52,510 bases of DNA from Gemmatimonadales bacterium (GTDB lineage Bacteria > Gemmatimonadota > Gemmatimonadetes > Palauibacterales > Palauibacteraceae). Location of the stretch: assembly GCA_009840115.1 (NCBI GenBank), contig VXOJ01000023.1:1-52510 (forward strand), read 5' to 3'. Numbering within the stretch: the stretch's first letter is position 1; each line of letters starts with the position of its first letter. Under the pieces are notes generated by a model. The model made no database searches. It saw nothing but the letters and a program-made list of their open reading frames with translations, and was not told the origin of the DNA. Below are positions 37,058 through 46,338 of this stretch, in pieces. Made by a program: the position numbers and the translations under genes.

Positions 37058-38715
37058 GGGAGCTTCGGGTCCGGAACTTCGCCGTCGTCGAGGAGGCCAC
37101 CCTCGAGTTCGGACCGGGCCTCAGCGTGCTCAGCGGCGAGACGGGAGCGGGGAAGTCCCTCCTCGTCGAAGCGCTCGCGCTCCTCGTCGGAGGCCGGCCG
37201 TCGCAGGACATGATCCGGGCGGGCGCCGGGGCCGCCCGCATCGAGGGCCGCTTCGAGATCGAGGACGTCGACGGAGTGCGGACGCTGTGCGAGGACGCCG
37301 GCGTCGATCACGAAGATGGCTGGCTCATCCTGTGTCGCGAGTTGCGCCGCGAGGGCCGGCACCGGGCATGGGTGAACGGCTCGCCGGCCACGGCGGGAAG
37401 GCTGCGCGAGTTCGGTGGCCGGCTCCTCGACCTCCACGGACAGCACGATCACCAGCGGCTCCTGGACCGCGCGTGGCAGCGGCGGATCCTGGACGCCCAC
37501 GGTCGACACGAGGGGCTGGGCGCCCGGACGGCGGCGGCATACGAAGCGTTGGGCGCCATCGAGGCGCGCCTGGAGGATACGCGCCGCGCCGCGCGCGAGG
37601 GACGCGAACGGGCGGACTACCTGCGCTTCAAGCGGGACGAGATCGCCGGAGCCGGACTCGAACCGAACGAAGATGAGGCGCTCGAGTCGGAGGCCCGCCG
37701 CCTCTCGCATTCCGAAGAGCTGGTCGAACTCTCGGGCTCGCTCCACCACGGGCTGTACGAGGCCGAGGGGTCGATCGTCGACCGGCTGGGCGAGTTCGCG
37801 GCCCGCCTCGAGGCCCTGGTCTCGATCGACCGCGATGCGAGTCCCTTCCGCGACCTGCTCGAGGCCGCGCTCCGCAACGTGGAGGAACTCGGGCGGAGCC
37901 TCGCTCCCTACCGCGACTCGATCGAGCACGACCCCCGGCGGCTCGACGAGATCCGCGTCCGGCAGGATCTCCTCTACCGCCTCAAGCGCAAGTACGGCGG
38001 CACCGTGGAAGACGTGATCCGCGCGGGCGAGGAGGCGCGGCGCGAATTGGAGACCGTGCAGGGGGCGGATGACGAGATCGAGCGCCTCGAAGCGGCGCGG
38101 CAGGCGGCGTCCGCCGAACTGGCCGAGCTGGCGTCCGAACTTTCCGAGCGGCGCCGCCAGTCGGCCCGCGCGCTCTGCGAGGCCGTCACGGCGGCGCTAC
38201 CGGAACTCGGTCTCCGGGGCGGCCGTTTCGAGATCGCGCTCGACGCATACGGCGAGATCAGGGCCACCGGCGCCGAACGGGTGGAGTTTCTCGTCTCCCT
38301 GAATCCGGGTTTCCCCCCGGCGCCGCTGCGGCGCGTGGCCTCGGGGGGAGAGATGAGCCGCCTCATGCTCGCGCTCGAGACCGCCCTCATCGAGGTGGAC
38401 GATCTGCCGGTGCTCGTATTCGACGAGATCGATGCCGGGATCGGGGGAGAGGTGGCGCACCGTGTCGCGGCCCGGCTCGTGCGGCTTTCCGCCACGCACC
38501 AGGTGCTCGTCGTCACGCATCTCGCGCAGATCGCGGCGCGCGCCGACGCCCACTATTCGGTCGGCAAGGTCACGGAAGCCGAAGGCGTGCGGACATCGGT
38601 CCGGGTGCTCACCGGGGGAGAACGCGTCCACGAAGTCGCTCGCATGCTGGGAGGCGACCCCGCCAGCCGCGCCTCGCGCGCCCACGCCGAGGAGTTGCTC
38701 GCCGGCCGTCTGTAG
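37051..38715 (+). CDS. recN: DNA repair protein RecN
   Basis: 554 aa from GTG 37051, overlapping nadK. SMC-like ATPase: Walker A SGETGAGKSLLVEAL near the N-terminus, LLDLHGQHDHQRLLD (the conserved RecN Q/H block), a central coiled-coil, the ABC signature region ASGGEMSRLMLALE and Walker B LVFDEIDAGIGGEVA. It acts in double-strand-break repair in the cytoplasm. Last gene of the folD-recN run. Confidence 0.96.
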   Translation: MLRELRVRNFAVVEEATLEFGPGLSVLSGETGAGKSLLVEALALLVGGRPSQDMIRAGAGAARIEGRFEIEDVDGVRTLCEDAGVDHEDGWLILCRELRREGRHRAWVNGSPATAGRLREFGGRLLDLHGQHDHQRLLDRAWQRRILDAHGRHEGLGARTAAAYEALGAIEARLEDTRRAAREGRERADYLRFKRDEIAGAGLEPNEDEALESEARRLSHSEELVELSGSLHHGLYEAEGSIVDRLGEFAARLEALVSIDRDASPFRDLLEAALRNVEELGRSLAPYRDSIEHDPRRLDEIRVRQDLLYRLKRKYGGTVEDVIRAGEEARRELETVQGADDEIERLEAARQAASAELAELASELSERRRQSARALCEAVTAALPELGLRGGRFEIALDAYGEIRATGAERVEFLVSLNPGFPPAPLRRVASGGEMSRLMLALETALIEVDDLPVLVFDEIDAGIGGEVAHRVAARLVRLSATHQVLVVTHLAQIAARADAHYSVGKVTEAEGVRTSVRVLTGGERVHEVARMLGGDPASRASRAHAEELLAGRL

Positions 38716-38734
38716 CGCGAGTTGCGGCGCCGAA

Positions 38735-40396
38735 CTAGAAGAGCGTGATCGGGAAGCGGAGTTCGGCCGCGTAGCGGAAGGAGGCCGGCGTTCGCCCCCC
38801 GGAGCCCGAGATGGCCCGCCGCAGCGAGATGCCGAACTGGTAAGCGCCGCGCACCGGCCTGGCCCCCGCCTGCAGTTCCTCGACGCCCCCGGCCTCGGAG
38901 ATATCGATGAGGAACTCGACGCCCAGCCGGTGGCGGGTCTGCGCTCCCTCCGCCGCCACCGTGTTCGGGTCCAGTCCCTCGATGGGCCCCACGAACTGAT
39001 AGGTGGGCTCGGGAAGCCGGAAGTAGTCGTACTCGAGTCCCACGCTGAGGGCCGCGTTGAAACGCAGCGAAGGGCGGACCACGACCGCGAGATAGTCTCC
39101 CAGGTCCCGCCGCATCAGCGCCACCAGGTCCTCCTGGCCGTAGGGGCGATCCGGAGGGGTGAAGCGGATCACGCCCTCGTCCGGCTGCTGGATCCCGTAG
39201 CGGGCGGAAGCGCGGATCATGAAGAGGCTCCCGAAGGCGATGTCCTGGTACAACGCCAGTTCGATGTCGGTCTGGCCGTCCCCGATCGGTATGTCCGCCG
39301 AATTCGACGGGTCTCCGAAGATCGTGAGGTTGCGGTTTCGGATCGGGAGCCGGGCGAGTGCGCCCACGCTCGTTCGCAGCCGGATGCCGCGCTCCGGGTC
39401 CGGTCCGGGATCGGACCCCGCCGCCGCGGCCGCGGCCGGCCCCGGGATCGGCCTGCGGCGCGTGATGCCGTCGATGAGGTTCATGCGCACGAAGACCTCG
39501 ACCTCGCCCAGATCAAGCTCGTTCCTCGTGTCCCTCGGCAGCCGGTCGGCGAGGCCCTGGCTCAGGAACAACGCGTCGAAGTCATCCTCCGTCGCGAACT
39601 CGGGCAGGGCAAGCTCCGGCAGCGTCAGGCCGAGCGCGTCGAACGCCGTCGCGAAATCCGCAAAGCGTCGTGCCATCTGGGTCCCCGCCGCACTGGAAGC
39701 GGTGGGGATCAGGGCTCCGTCGTCGGCCCGCCGTCCCAGAGCGTTGACGAAGTCCCGCGTCGCACTCCGGAGCGCGATCGCTTCTTCGAGCGCCGTCCCC
39801 GTCAGGGAACCGCCATCGATCAGCGCACCCAGGTCGTCAAGCGCCGACCGCGCGTCCCTGGCGAAGGGCGCGCCGGACTCGAGGGCCAGGCCGTTTCCGG
39901 TCACGGTCGCGGTGGAATCGAACGCGAAGCCCACCGTCATGTCCGTGAGCGTGAACGGGGCCCGGGCGCCCACGCTGACCCAGTCGAGGACCCCCACCTC
40001 GACGCCGAGCCCGAGGCGGCGGACCTGCGCCCGCATCGCGGAGAAGTCGAGTCCGCCGAACGAGAAGTCGTCCTCGGTCACGGGTTCGAAGCCGAGCGCC
40101 TCCGCATCGTCGTTCAGCTCCTGGATGAGAGCGAAGGGAGGAGGGAACATGCGGCGGGCGAGTGGGCCGTCGAAGTGCCCGGCAAGCGGTTCGCGCTGCC
40201 CGTCGGCGATCCCCGCGTTCGAGTCGAGGGCGAACTGTTCGGACCAGTTCAGCAGGGTCGGCGCCACGGTGAGCCACAGCTTGCCCTTCCTCGGCAATCG
40301 CGCGTCCGTGAACTGCCCGGCCAGCTGGATGGGAGCCATGGCCGTGGAGACGAGGGCGAGAAGGATCGGGAGGGCGCGTCGGGTCGACGGAAGCAT
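38735..40396 (-). CDS. outer-membrane beta-barrel-like protein of unknown function
   Basis: 553 aa from ATG 40396, which begins a Sec signal peptide (LPILLALVSTAMAPIQLAGQ). Alternating hydrophobic strands are visible, for example VEVGVLDWVSVGARAPFTLT and LRTSVGALARLPIRNRNLTI. The C-terminus AAELRFPITLF ends in Phe, as in barrel proteins, and a middle segment (about 170-290) is more helical and charged. I do not recognise a family. It is convergent with recN. A -10-like TATACT (complement of 40403-40408) lies 6 nt before the ATG, so the message may be leaderless. Confidence 0.7.
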   Translation of the reverse strand: MLPSTRRALPILLALVSTAMAPIQLAGQFTDARLPRKGKLWLTVAPTLLNWSEQFALDSNAGIADGQREPLAGHFDGPLARRMFPPPFALIQELNDDAEALGFEPVTEDDFSFGGLDFSAMRAQVRRLGLGVEVGVLDWVSVGARAPFTLTDMTVGFAFDSTATVTGNGLALESGAPFARDARSALDDLGALIDGGSLTGTALEEAIALRSATRDFVNALGRRADDGALIPTASSAAGTQMARRFADFATAFDALGLTLPELALPEFATEDDFDALFLSQGLADRLPRDTRNELDLGEVEVFVRMNLIDGITRRRPIPGPAAAAAAGSDPGPDPERGIRLRTSVGALARLPIRNRNLTIFGDPSNSADIPIGDGQTDIELALYQDIAFGSLFMIRASARYGIQQPDEGVIRFTPPDRPYGQEDLVALMRRDLGDYLAVVVRPSLRFNAALSVGLEYDYFRLPEPTYQFVGPIEGLDPNTVAAEGAQTRHRLGVEFLIDISEAGGVEELQAGARPVRGAYQFGISLRRAISGSGGRTPASFRYAAELRFPITLF

Positions 40397-40402
40397 CGCG
40401 CG

Positions 40403-40408
40403 AGTATA
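40403..40408 (-). promoter_or_regulatory. -10-like TATACT directly before the barrel protein start
   Basis: TATACT on the minus strand matches TATAAT at 5 of 6 positions and ends 6 nt before the ATG at 40396. Transcription would start at or next to the start codon. No good TTGACA box is seen at 17 nt spacing. Confidence 0.45.
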
Positions 40409-40482
40409 GCAGCCCGGGGCGCGATGGAGAACCTTCCGGCGGTGGCATCCGTATGGCCGCTCCATTAGGCTGTGCGGACTCC

Positions 40483-40553
40483 GGCGCCGTGGCCGAGTGG
40501 TTAGGCAGGGGCCTGCAAAGCCCCCTACTCCGGTTCGAATCCGGACGGCGCCT
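40483..40553 (+). tRNA. tRNA-Cys (GCA)
   Basis: Acceptor GGCGCCG/CGGCGCC with discriminator T40553, typical of tRNA-Cys. Anticodon arm GGGGC-CTGCAAA-GCCCC gives anticodon GCA. T arm TCCGG-TTCGAAT-CCGGA. CCA is not encoded. A TTTTTCTT tract follows directly, and a coding gene starts 51 bp downstream. Confidence 0.96.
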
Positions 40554-40604
40554 TTTTCTTCGAAACTCCCTTCGCATCTCCCGCGAACACAGGAGGGGAA
40601 CGGG

Positions 40605-41717
40605 TTGGCTCTCAGGCTGAAAGCGGACCAGGTTCTCCTGCTCCTTCTCGTCTTCGTTCCCATCACCCTCGTTCTCGAGTACGTCGTCCACGCGTCGGCC
40701 ACCACGCTCTTTCTTACCTCCGCCGTCGCGATCGTTCCCCTCGCCGGGATCATGGGGAAGTCCACCGAGATGCTGGCCGAGCACGTCGGGGCCGGGCTCG
40801 GAGGACTGCTGAACGCGACGTTCGGGAACGCCGCGGAACTCATCATCGCGATCTTCGCCCTCAGAGCGGGCCTGCACGACCTGGTCAAGGCGTCGCTCAC
40901 GGGGTCGATCATCGGGAACATCCTTCTCATCTTCGGACTCAGCGCGCTGCTCGGGGGGCTGAAGTTCCGGACGCAGACCTTCAACCGCACCGCGGCCAAG
41001 CTGGGAGCCACGCTCCTCCTGCTGAGCGCCGTCGGACTCGTCATCCCGTCGCTGCTGTACTATCTCCGGGACGGGGCGGAGATGGGGACCGCGGCGACGG
41101 GGGCGGGATCGGGGTCCGGGTGGTTGAGCCTCGAGATCTCCGTCGTCCTCGTCGTCTGCTACGTCCTCTCACTCGTCTTCGCGCTGCGGACGCACGCGGA
41201 GCTCTACCAGGGGACGGGGCACGCCGCCGACGCGGCGCACGCGGCGCCCACGTGGTCGAAGGGCAAGTCGTTCGCCGTCCTCGTAGGGGCGGCCGCGATC
41301 GTGGGCTGGATGAGCGAGATCCTCGTCGGCGGGGCGGAGGAGGCGGCCCACGCCCTGGGGATGACGGAGGTCTTCGTGGGCGTGATCGTCGTCGCCCTCG
41401 TCGGCAACGCGGCGGAACATTCGACCGCCGTGCTCGTCGCCCTGCGGAACAAGATGGACCTGTCGGTTCAGATCGCGGTGGGATCCTCCCTGCAGATCGC
41501 CCTCTTCATCGCCCCGCTCCTCGTCTTCCTCTCCTACGCGATCGGGCCGCAGCCGATCGACCTCGTGTTTACCCCGCTCGAAGTGGTGGCGGTCGCGGTT
41601 TCCGTCCTCGTCGTGGGACAGATCGCCGATGACGGCAAGACGCACTGGATGGAGGGCGTCCTCCTCCTCGCCGTCTACGTCGTGCTCGGCCTCGCCTTCT
41701 TCAACCTGCCGGGCTAG
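40605..41717 (+). CDS. calcium/proton exchanger (CaCA family, Cax/ChaA-like)
   Basis: 370 aa from TTG 40605, chosen because AGGAGGGG (40591-40598) sits 6 nt upstream; no ATG is better placed. Eleven or so membrane segments. The two CaCA repeats are clear: [20 protein letters not shown] in the first half and [19 protein letters not shown] in the second, each with the GNxxE cation-binding motif. A short acidic/His loop ([19 protein letters not shown]) lies between the halves. It expels Ca2+ (or Na+/K+) in exchange for protons across the inner membrane. Downstream of tRNA-Cys. Confidence 0.93.
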   Translation: MALRLKADQVLLLLLVFVPITLVLEYVVHASATTLFLTSAVAIVPLAGIMGKSTEMLAEHVGAGLGGLLNATFGNAAELIIAIFALRAGLHDLVKASLTGSIIGNILLIFGLSALLGGLKFRTQTFNRTAAKLGATLLLLSAVGLVIPSLLYYLRDGAEMGTAATGAGSGSGWLSLEISVVLVVCYVLSLVFALRTHAELYQGTGHAADAAHAAPTWSKGKSFAVLVGAAAIVGWMSEILVGGAEEAAHALGMTEVFVGVIVVALVGNAAEHSTAVLVALRNKMDLSVQIAVGSSLQIALFIAPLLVFLSYAIGPQPIDLVFTPLEVVAVAVSVLVVGQIADDGKTHWMEGVLLLAVYVVLGLAFFNLPG

Positions 41718-42071
41718 CAGCAAAGCAACGCTTCTCGGACTCGGGGCGTCTCAGTGTTCCGGACGCGCGGGACCTTTTGGCGCTCCGCGGGGTCGGGTCT
41801 GACGGGAGAACTGAAGCCGGGGCGGCGGATCACCCTCCTGTGGCAGGGACGACGTTGGGATGAAGTCGGTAGTACCGAAGTGGTCGCGCGCGCCCCGGCC
41901 TCACTCCACCGCCCCCGCCTCTCTGTCCACGGCCTCCATCTCCCTGTCCTCGGACTTCGTTCGCCAGCCTGCGGCCGTCCCGCCTTCGGAAAACTCGCAG
42001 GGGCGGCTTGTCGGCTCCGGCATCTCGCCGCAGTGTGACCCTCTGGCGTTACTCGGCTACAGGAGGGGAGC
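41718..42071 (+). other. 354-bp intergenic stretch without a supported gene
   Basis: No ORF here has a recognisable product or a good ribosome site, and I found no tRNA, terminator with U tract or known riboswitch consensus. The only clear element is the ribosome site AGGAGGGG (42061-42068) for the amidase gene. It may be a long 5' leader or a decayed gene. Confidence 0.5.
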
Positions 42072-43736
42072 GTGTCTGAAGACCTCGAGAGAACAGGTGT
42101 GGACGTGGCGAAGAGCGGGATTCGCCGGCGGGGGTTTCTGAAGGCGGCGGCTGCGGCGACGGCGGCGGGGGCGCTGGATCCGCGCTCGCTCGTGGCCACT
42201 CCGGAGGCGATGCCTCCCGCTCCCGATGCTCCGGAGTTCGAGGGGCTGCGCGAGCCGGTGCAGGAGGAGGTCATCCCGCTCGGGAACGGGGAGCCGCCGG
42301 CCCTTCAGTTCCAGGCGTATCCGGGCGGGACGGGTGCGCTGCTGGAGAAGTACTGGCGGGCGGGGATGAACCCGTTCGAGAAGACCCCGATCGATGTCGA
42401 ACCCTGGGAGGGGCCCGTGCCGTCCACCGAGGAGGAGATCGCGTTCCTCCCCGTGCACCGGCTGTCGGCCCTCGTGAAGGAGCGCCGGGTCTCGCCGACG
42501 GAGCTGTTCGACATCTACATGGAGCGCATGAAGCGGTACGACCCCGTGCTGCTGTGCGCGGTGACGATCCTCGAGGACCGGGGCAGGGAAGAGGCGGAGC
42601 AGGCGGAAGCCGAGATCCGCGCGGGCGAATGGCGCGGCCCCCTGCACGGGATCCCCTACGGCCTGAAGGACCTTTTCTCGACCGTCGGGGCGCGGACGAC
42701 GTGGGGCTCGGCGGCCTTCCAGACCCAGATGATCGAGGAGGATGCGGAGGTCGTGCGCCGACTGAACGCGGCGGGCGCCGTGCTCATCGCGAAGCTCGCG
42801 ACGGGGGAGTTCGCGCGGGGCGACCGTTGGTACCGCGGCCGGACGCTGAATCCGTGGAACCTGGCCTGGGGATCGAGCGGGTCTTCCGCCGGGCCGGGGT
42901 CGGCGACGGCGGCGGGCTGCGTCGCGTTCTCGATCGGGACCGAGACGCGCGGGTCGATCGTCTCCCCGAGCCGCCGCAACGGGCTGAGCGCCCTTCGCCC
43001 CACCTTCGGCCGCGTGAGCCGCTACGGGGGCATGGTGCTCTCCTGGAGCATGGACAAGACGGGTCCCATGTGCCGCACGATCGAGGACTGCGCGCTCGTG
43101 TTCAACGAGATCCACGGCGCGGACGAGAAGGACCCCGCCTCCATCACGATGCCGTTCCGTTTCGAGCGGAATCCGGACCTCGGCGCGCTTTCGATCGGGT
43201 ACACGGAGGACGCGCCGCACTCCTTCGTCGAGAAGCTGGAGGAGCTCGGGGCACGGCCGCGGCTCATGCGCGAACTGCCCGACCAGGCGGCGAGTTCGCT
43301 GGGCGCGGAGTCGTCGTCGGCCTTCGACTTCCACGTCGCCCCGGGCGGGGAGCTGCCCCCGGTGCCGGAGGGGCTCAGCGAGGTGGAGGAGCGCGACTTC
43401 ACGCGCTTCCGCCGCGGGCGCGAGGGTCTGGCGATGGACTACGTGCACGCCCAGCGCCGCCGCCTCATCGTGATGAAGCGCATGGCCGAGGCGATGGAGG
43501 GCTTCGACATGTTCGCCACCGGATCGGGAGAGGTGGGGCTCACGAACGAGACGGGGCACCCGGCGGCCGTCGTCCAGTACGGCTTCGGCCCGCTCGGGCC
43601 CGAAGGCGAGGAGGCGGAGCAGCCGCTGACGACGACCCTCATCGGCGATCTGTTCGCCGACGACAAGATCCTCAGCGTGGCGCACGCCTTCCAGGCGGCG
43701 ACGGACTGGCACACGCGGCACCCCGCGCTCGATTGA
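42072..43736 (+). CDS. Tat-exported amidase (amidase-signature family)
   Basis: 554 aa from GTG 42072, 3 nt after AGGAGGGG. A twin-arginine signal RRRGFLKAAAAATAAG lies about residues 18-35, so a folded enzyme is exported. The catalytic Ser-cisSer-Lys triad can be placed: Lys199 (PYGLKDLF), cis-Ser271 (GSSAGPGSA) and nucleophile Ser295 (GTETRGSIVSP); the 24-residue Ser-Ser spacing matches fatty-acid amide hydrolase and malonamidase. It hydrolyses an amide bond in the periplasm; the substrate is unknown. The gene for a serine hydrolase follows at 51 bp. Confidence 0.9.
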   Translation: MSEDLERTGVDVAKSGIRRRGFLKAAAAATAAGALDPRSLVATPEAMPPAPDAPEFEGLREPVQEEVIPLGNGEPPALQFQAYPGGTGALLEKYWRAGMNPFEKTPIDVEPWEGPVPSTEEEIAFLPVHRLSALVKERRVSPTELFDIYMERMKRYDPVLLCAVTILEDRGREEAEQAEAEIRAGEWRGPLHGIPYGLKDLFSTVGARTTWGSAAFQTQMIEEDAEVVRRLNAAGAVLIAKLATGEFARGDRWYRGRTLNPWNLAWGSSGSSAGPGSATAAGCVAFSIGTETRGSIVSPSRRNGLSALRPTFGRVSRYGGMVLSWSMDKTGPMCRTIEDCALVFNEIHGADEKDPASITMPFRFERNPDLGALSIGYTEDAPHSFVEKLEELGARPRLMRELPDQAASSLGAESSSAFDFHVAPGGELPPVPEGLSEVEERDFTRFRRGREGLAMDYVHAQRRRLIVMKRMAEAMEGFDMFATGSGEVGLTNETGHPAAVVQYGFGPLGPEGEEAEQPLTTTLIGDLFADDKILSVAHAFQAATDWHTRHPALD

Positions 43737-43787
43737 CGGGGGACCATGACCGACGGAAGCACGACAGGCGGAAACGGAGGACGAACG

Positions 43788-45065
43788 ATGAACAGAATGC
43801 CCAGGCGCCTCCTGTGGGGCGTGCTCCCGGTCCTCGTGGTCGGAGGGGCGCTCGCCGTTGCCCGGGCCCCGGGGTCCACGGCGGCCGAGTCGGACGCGGG
43901 TCGCCTCGAGCGGCTCAGCGGCGCCCTGGAGTCCTACGTGGAGGAGGGGGAGCTGGCCGGCGCCGTCGCGCTCGTCGCGCACGAAGGTGAGGTCTCCTAC
44001 CTCGAGGCGGTCGGCCACCGGGACGTCGCGGCGGGCGACCCCATGGAGACGGACGACATCTTCCGCATCGCCTCGCAGACGAAGGCGATCGTGAGCGTCG
44101 GCGTGATGATCCTGCAGGAGGAGGGAGAACTTCTCATCTCCGATCCGCTGGGCCGCTATCTGCCCGAGTACATGGAGACGACGGTCGCCGTGCCCGATGG
44201 AGCGGGCGGATACGACATCGTCCCCGCGAACCGGCCGATCACGATCCGCGATCTGCTCACGCACACGGCCGGGATCGGCTACGGGGGCGGCCCCGCGGCG
44301 GACCTGTGGGCGGAGGCGGACATCCAGGGCTGGTACTTCGCGCACCGCGACGAGCCGGTGCGGGAGACGGTGCGGCGCATGGCCGCCCTCCCGATGGACG
44401 CGCAGCCGGGCGAGCGCTTCGTGTACGGCTACGCGACGGACATCCTCGGCGCCCTTGTCGAGGAGGTATCGGGCGAGCCGCTCGACGCCTTCCTCCGCAC
44501 GCGGATCTTCGAGCCGCTGGGCATGGCGGACACGCACTTCTACCTGCCCGAGGAGAAGCGTGACCGCCTCAGCGTCGTGTATTCGGCCTCCGAGGAGGGC
44601 GGCCTCGCGCCGGCGCCCGATCCGGGCGGCATGGTCGGTCAGGGCGCGTACGTCGACGGCCCGCGCACGAGCTTCTCCGGCGGCGCCGGGCTCCTCTCCA
44701 CCGCGCACGACTACGCCCGCTTCCTCCAGATGATGCTGAACGGGGGCGAACTCGACGGTGCGCGCGTCCTGTCGAGCAAGAGCGTCGACCTCATGACGGT
44801 CAACCACGTCGGAGACCGGTTCAACTGGGACGGCGGGGTCGGCTTCGGCCTCGGGTTCAGCGTGCTGGCCGATCTCGGCGCGCGCGGAACCCCCGGCTCG
44901 GAGGGTGAGTACGGGTGGGGCGGCGCGTACCACTCGACGTACTGGGTGGATCCCGCCGAGGATCTCGTCGTCGTCTACTTCACGCAGCTCATCCCGACGG
45001 GCGGCGTGGACGACCACGCGAAGCTGCGCACGTTGGTGTACCAGGCGCTCGACGAGATGCAATAG
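43788..45065 (+). CDS. serine beta-lactamase-like hydrolase/esterase (class C fold)
   Basis: 425 aa from ATG 43788, fixed by GGAGG 7 nt upstream; an earlier in-frame ATG at 43746 would add a Gly/Thr-rich leader. Signal anchor [20 protein letters not shown]. Catalytic SxxK: ASQTKAIV, with Ser96 and Lys99. A YGYATD segment takes the place of the YxN motif, a form common in the esterase/D-aminopeptidase-like members rather than true AmpC. Probably periplasmic; it could act on D-amino peptides, esters or lactams. Next to the Tat amidase. Confidence 0.88.
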   Translation: MNRMPRRLLWGVLPVLVVGGALAVARAPGSTAAESDAGRLERLSGALESYVEEGELAGAVALVAHEGEVSYLEAVGHRDVAAGDPMETDDIFRIASQTKAIVSVGVMILQEEGELLISDPLGRYLPEYMETTVAVPDGAGGYDIVPANRPITIRDLLTHTAGIGYGGGPAADLWAEADIQGWYFAHRDEPVRETVRRMAALPMDAQPGERFVYGYATDILGALVEEVSGEPLDAFLRTRIFEPLGMADTHFYLPEEKRDRLSVVYSASEEGGLAPAPDPGGMVGQGAYVDGPRTSFSGGAGLLSTAHDYARFLQMMLNGGELDGARVLSSKSVDLMTVNHVGDRFNWDGGVGFGLGFSVLADLGARGTPGSEGEYGWGGAYHSTYWVDPAEDLVVVYFTQLIPTGGVDDHAKLRTLVYQALDEMQ

Positions 45066-45069
45066 CCGC

Positions 45070-45103
45070 GCGCGGCCCGCTGTTGTAGATCTGAGGGCCG
45101 CGC
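45070..45103 (+). terminator. hairpin after the serine hydrolase gene
   Basis: GCGCGGCCC (45070-45078) and GGGCCGCGC (45095-45103) pair perfectly over nine positions with a 16-nt loop. It lies between the hydrolase stop and tRNA-Leu. No U tract follows. Confidence 0.5.
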
Positions 45104-45109
45104 TCGCGA

Positions 45110-45193
45110 GCCGGAGTGGCGGAACTGGCAGACGCGCCGGACTCAAAATCCGGTGGGAGCAATCCCTTGAGGGTTCGAGTCCCTCCTCCGGCA
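45110..45193 (+). tRNA. tRNA-Leu (CAA)
   Basis: 84 nt with the long variable arm of class II tRNAs. Acceptor GCCGGAG/CTCCGGC, discriminator A45193. The anticodon arm CCGGA-CTCAAAA-TCCGG gives anticodon CAA. T arm GAGGG-TTCGAGT-CCCTC. CCA is not encoded. A dehydrogenase gene begins 43 bp downstream. Confidence 0.95.
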
Positions 45194-45236
45194 TGACCCT
45201 TCGCCCTCGTGTTCCCGGCGTTTTCCCGATGGTGTC

Positions 45237-46223
45237 ATGCCCGTGACCCAGCCCACGATTCGAACCGTCGCCGTCGTCGGGGCCGGGGTCATCGGCCGAA
45301 GCTGGATCCGCGTGTTCGCCCGGGCAGGGTGCGAGACGAGGGTCTTCGACCCCGACCCGGAGCAACTGGTGCTCGCGCTCGAGTGGGTGCGGGCGTCCGC
45401 GGAGCAGGACGAGGCCCTCCGGTTCGTAGATGCCGTGACCCCCTTCCGAGAAGCGCAGGCGGTTCGCCGCTGCGACACGCTGGAGGGGGCGCTGTCGGGC
45501 GCCGGCTGGGTGCAGGAAAGCGGGCCGGAGACGCTCGCGGTCAAGCAGCGGATCTTCGCCGACCTGGATGCCGCGGCGGATCCCGGCACGATTCTGGCAA
45601 GTTCGACTTCGGCCCACGACATGTCGCGGATCGCGGCGGGTCTGGCGGGCGCCGAGCGGTGCATCGTCGCCCACCCCGTGAATCCGCCCCACGTCATCCC
45701 CATGGTGGAGGTCCTTCCCGGAGAGGCCACGCACCCGGACGTGCTGACCGCCGCGCTCGCCTTCCTGGAGAGCGTGGGCCAGTCTCCCGTGCAGATGAAC
45801 CGCTACCTGTCCGGCTTCCTCCTCAACCGGCTTCAGGCCGCCCTCATCCGGGAGGCCGTCTTCCTGTACGGATCGGGCGCGGCCTCCGCGGAAGCGATCG
45901 ACACGGTAGTCCGCGACGGCCTGGGGCTGCGCTGGGCGCTGCTCGGGCCGTTCGGCACCGGCCACACGAACGCGGACGGCGGCGCCGGTGAGTACTACCG
46001 GCGCTACGGCGAGGCGTACCGCGAGATGTGGCGGGAGCTCGACGCAGACCCCGAGTTCTCCGACCGCGTGATCGACGGGATCCACGCCGAGACGGCGGGG
46101 ATGTACGGAGGCTCCGCCACCCGGGAGCTCTGCGCGTGGCGCGACCGGCTGATCCGGCGCCTCCGCGCGCTGAAGGAGGACGACCCTCCGCCCGGAAGTT
46201 CGACGCCGGGGAGCGGGCGTTGA
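45237..46223 (+). CDS. 3-hydroxyacyl-CoA dehydrogenase-family NAD enzyme (L-gulonate/carnitine dehydrogenase-like)
   Basis: 328 aa from ATG 45237. N-terminal Rossmann motif VAVVGAGVIGRSWIRVFARA, then ASSTSAHDMSRIA and AHPVNPPHVIPMVEVLPG. The HPVNPP block with this spacing is typical of the CRYL1/L-gulonate 3-dehydrogenase and carnitine dehydrogenase branch rather than fatty-acid beta-oxidation FadB. The C-terminal helical domain has GLGLRWALLGPFGTGHTNADG. It oxidises a 3-hydroxy acid or its derivative with NAD in the cytoplasm; the substrate is not determined. It stands apart from other beta-oxidation genes. tRNA-Leu lies directly upstream. Confidence 0.85.
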   Translation: MPVTQPTIRTVAVVGAGVIGRSWIRVFARAGCETRVFDPDPEQLVLALEWVRASAEQDEALRFVDAVTPFREAQAVRRCDTLEGALSGAGWVQESGPETLAVKQRIFADLDAAADPGTILASSTSAHDMSRIAAGLAGAERCIVAHPVNPPHVIPMVEVLPGEATHPDVLTAALAFLESVGQSPVQMNRYLSGFLLNRLQAALIREAVFLYGSGAASAEAIDTVVRDGLGLRWALLGPFGTGHTNADGGAGEYYRRYGEAYREMWRELDADPEFSDRVIDGIHAETAGMYGGSATRELCAWRDRLIRRLRALKEDDPPPGSSTPGSGR

Positions 46224-46338
46224 AGCGCGGGCGTCGACGCGTTTCTCAAACGCCGGAGCGCGCGCGGGTGTCTATTCACTTGCGCCGACAAGGCACTACT
46301 GCGCCTACGAGCACCACCACAGTCAGGAGCCGCGAATC

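Noticed and set aside
41754..42038. 94-codon open frame in the gap before the amidase
   Set aside because: No ribosome site, no homology I recognise, and a composition unlike neighbouring proteins.
42057..46085. 1342-codon open frame on the minus strand
   Set aside because: It lies antisense to the amidase, serine hydrolase, tRNA-Leu and dehydrogenase, has no family motif or ribosome site, and is His/Arg/Leu-rich as expected from the reverse frame of GC-rich genes.
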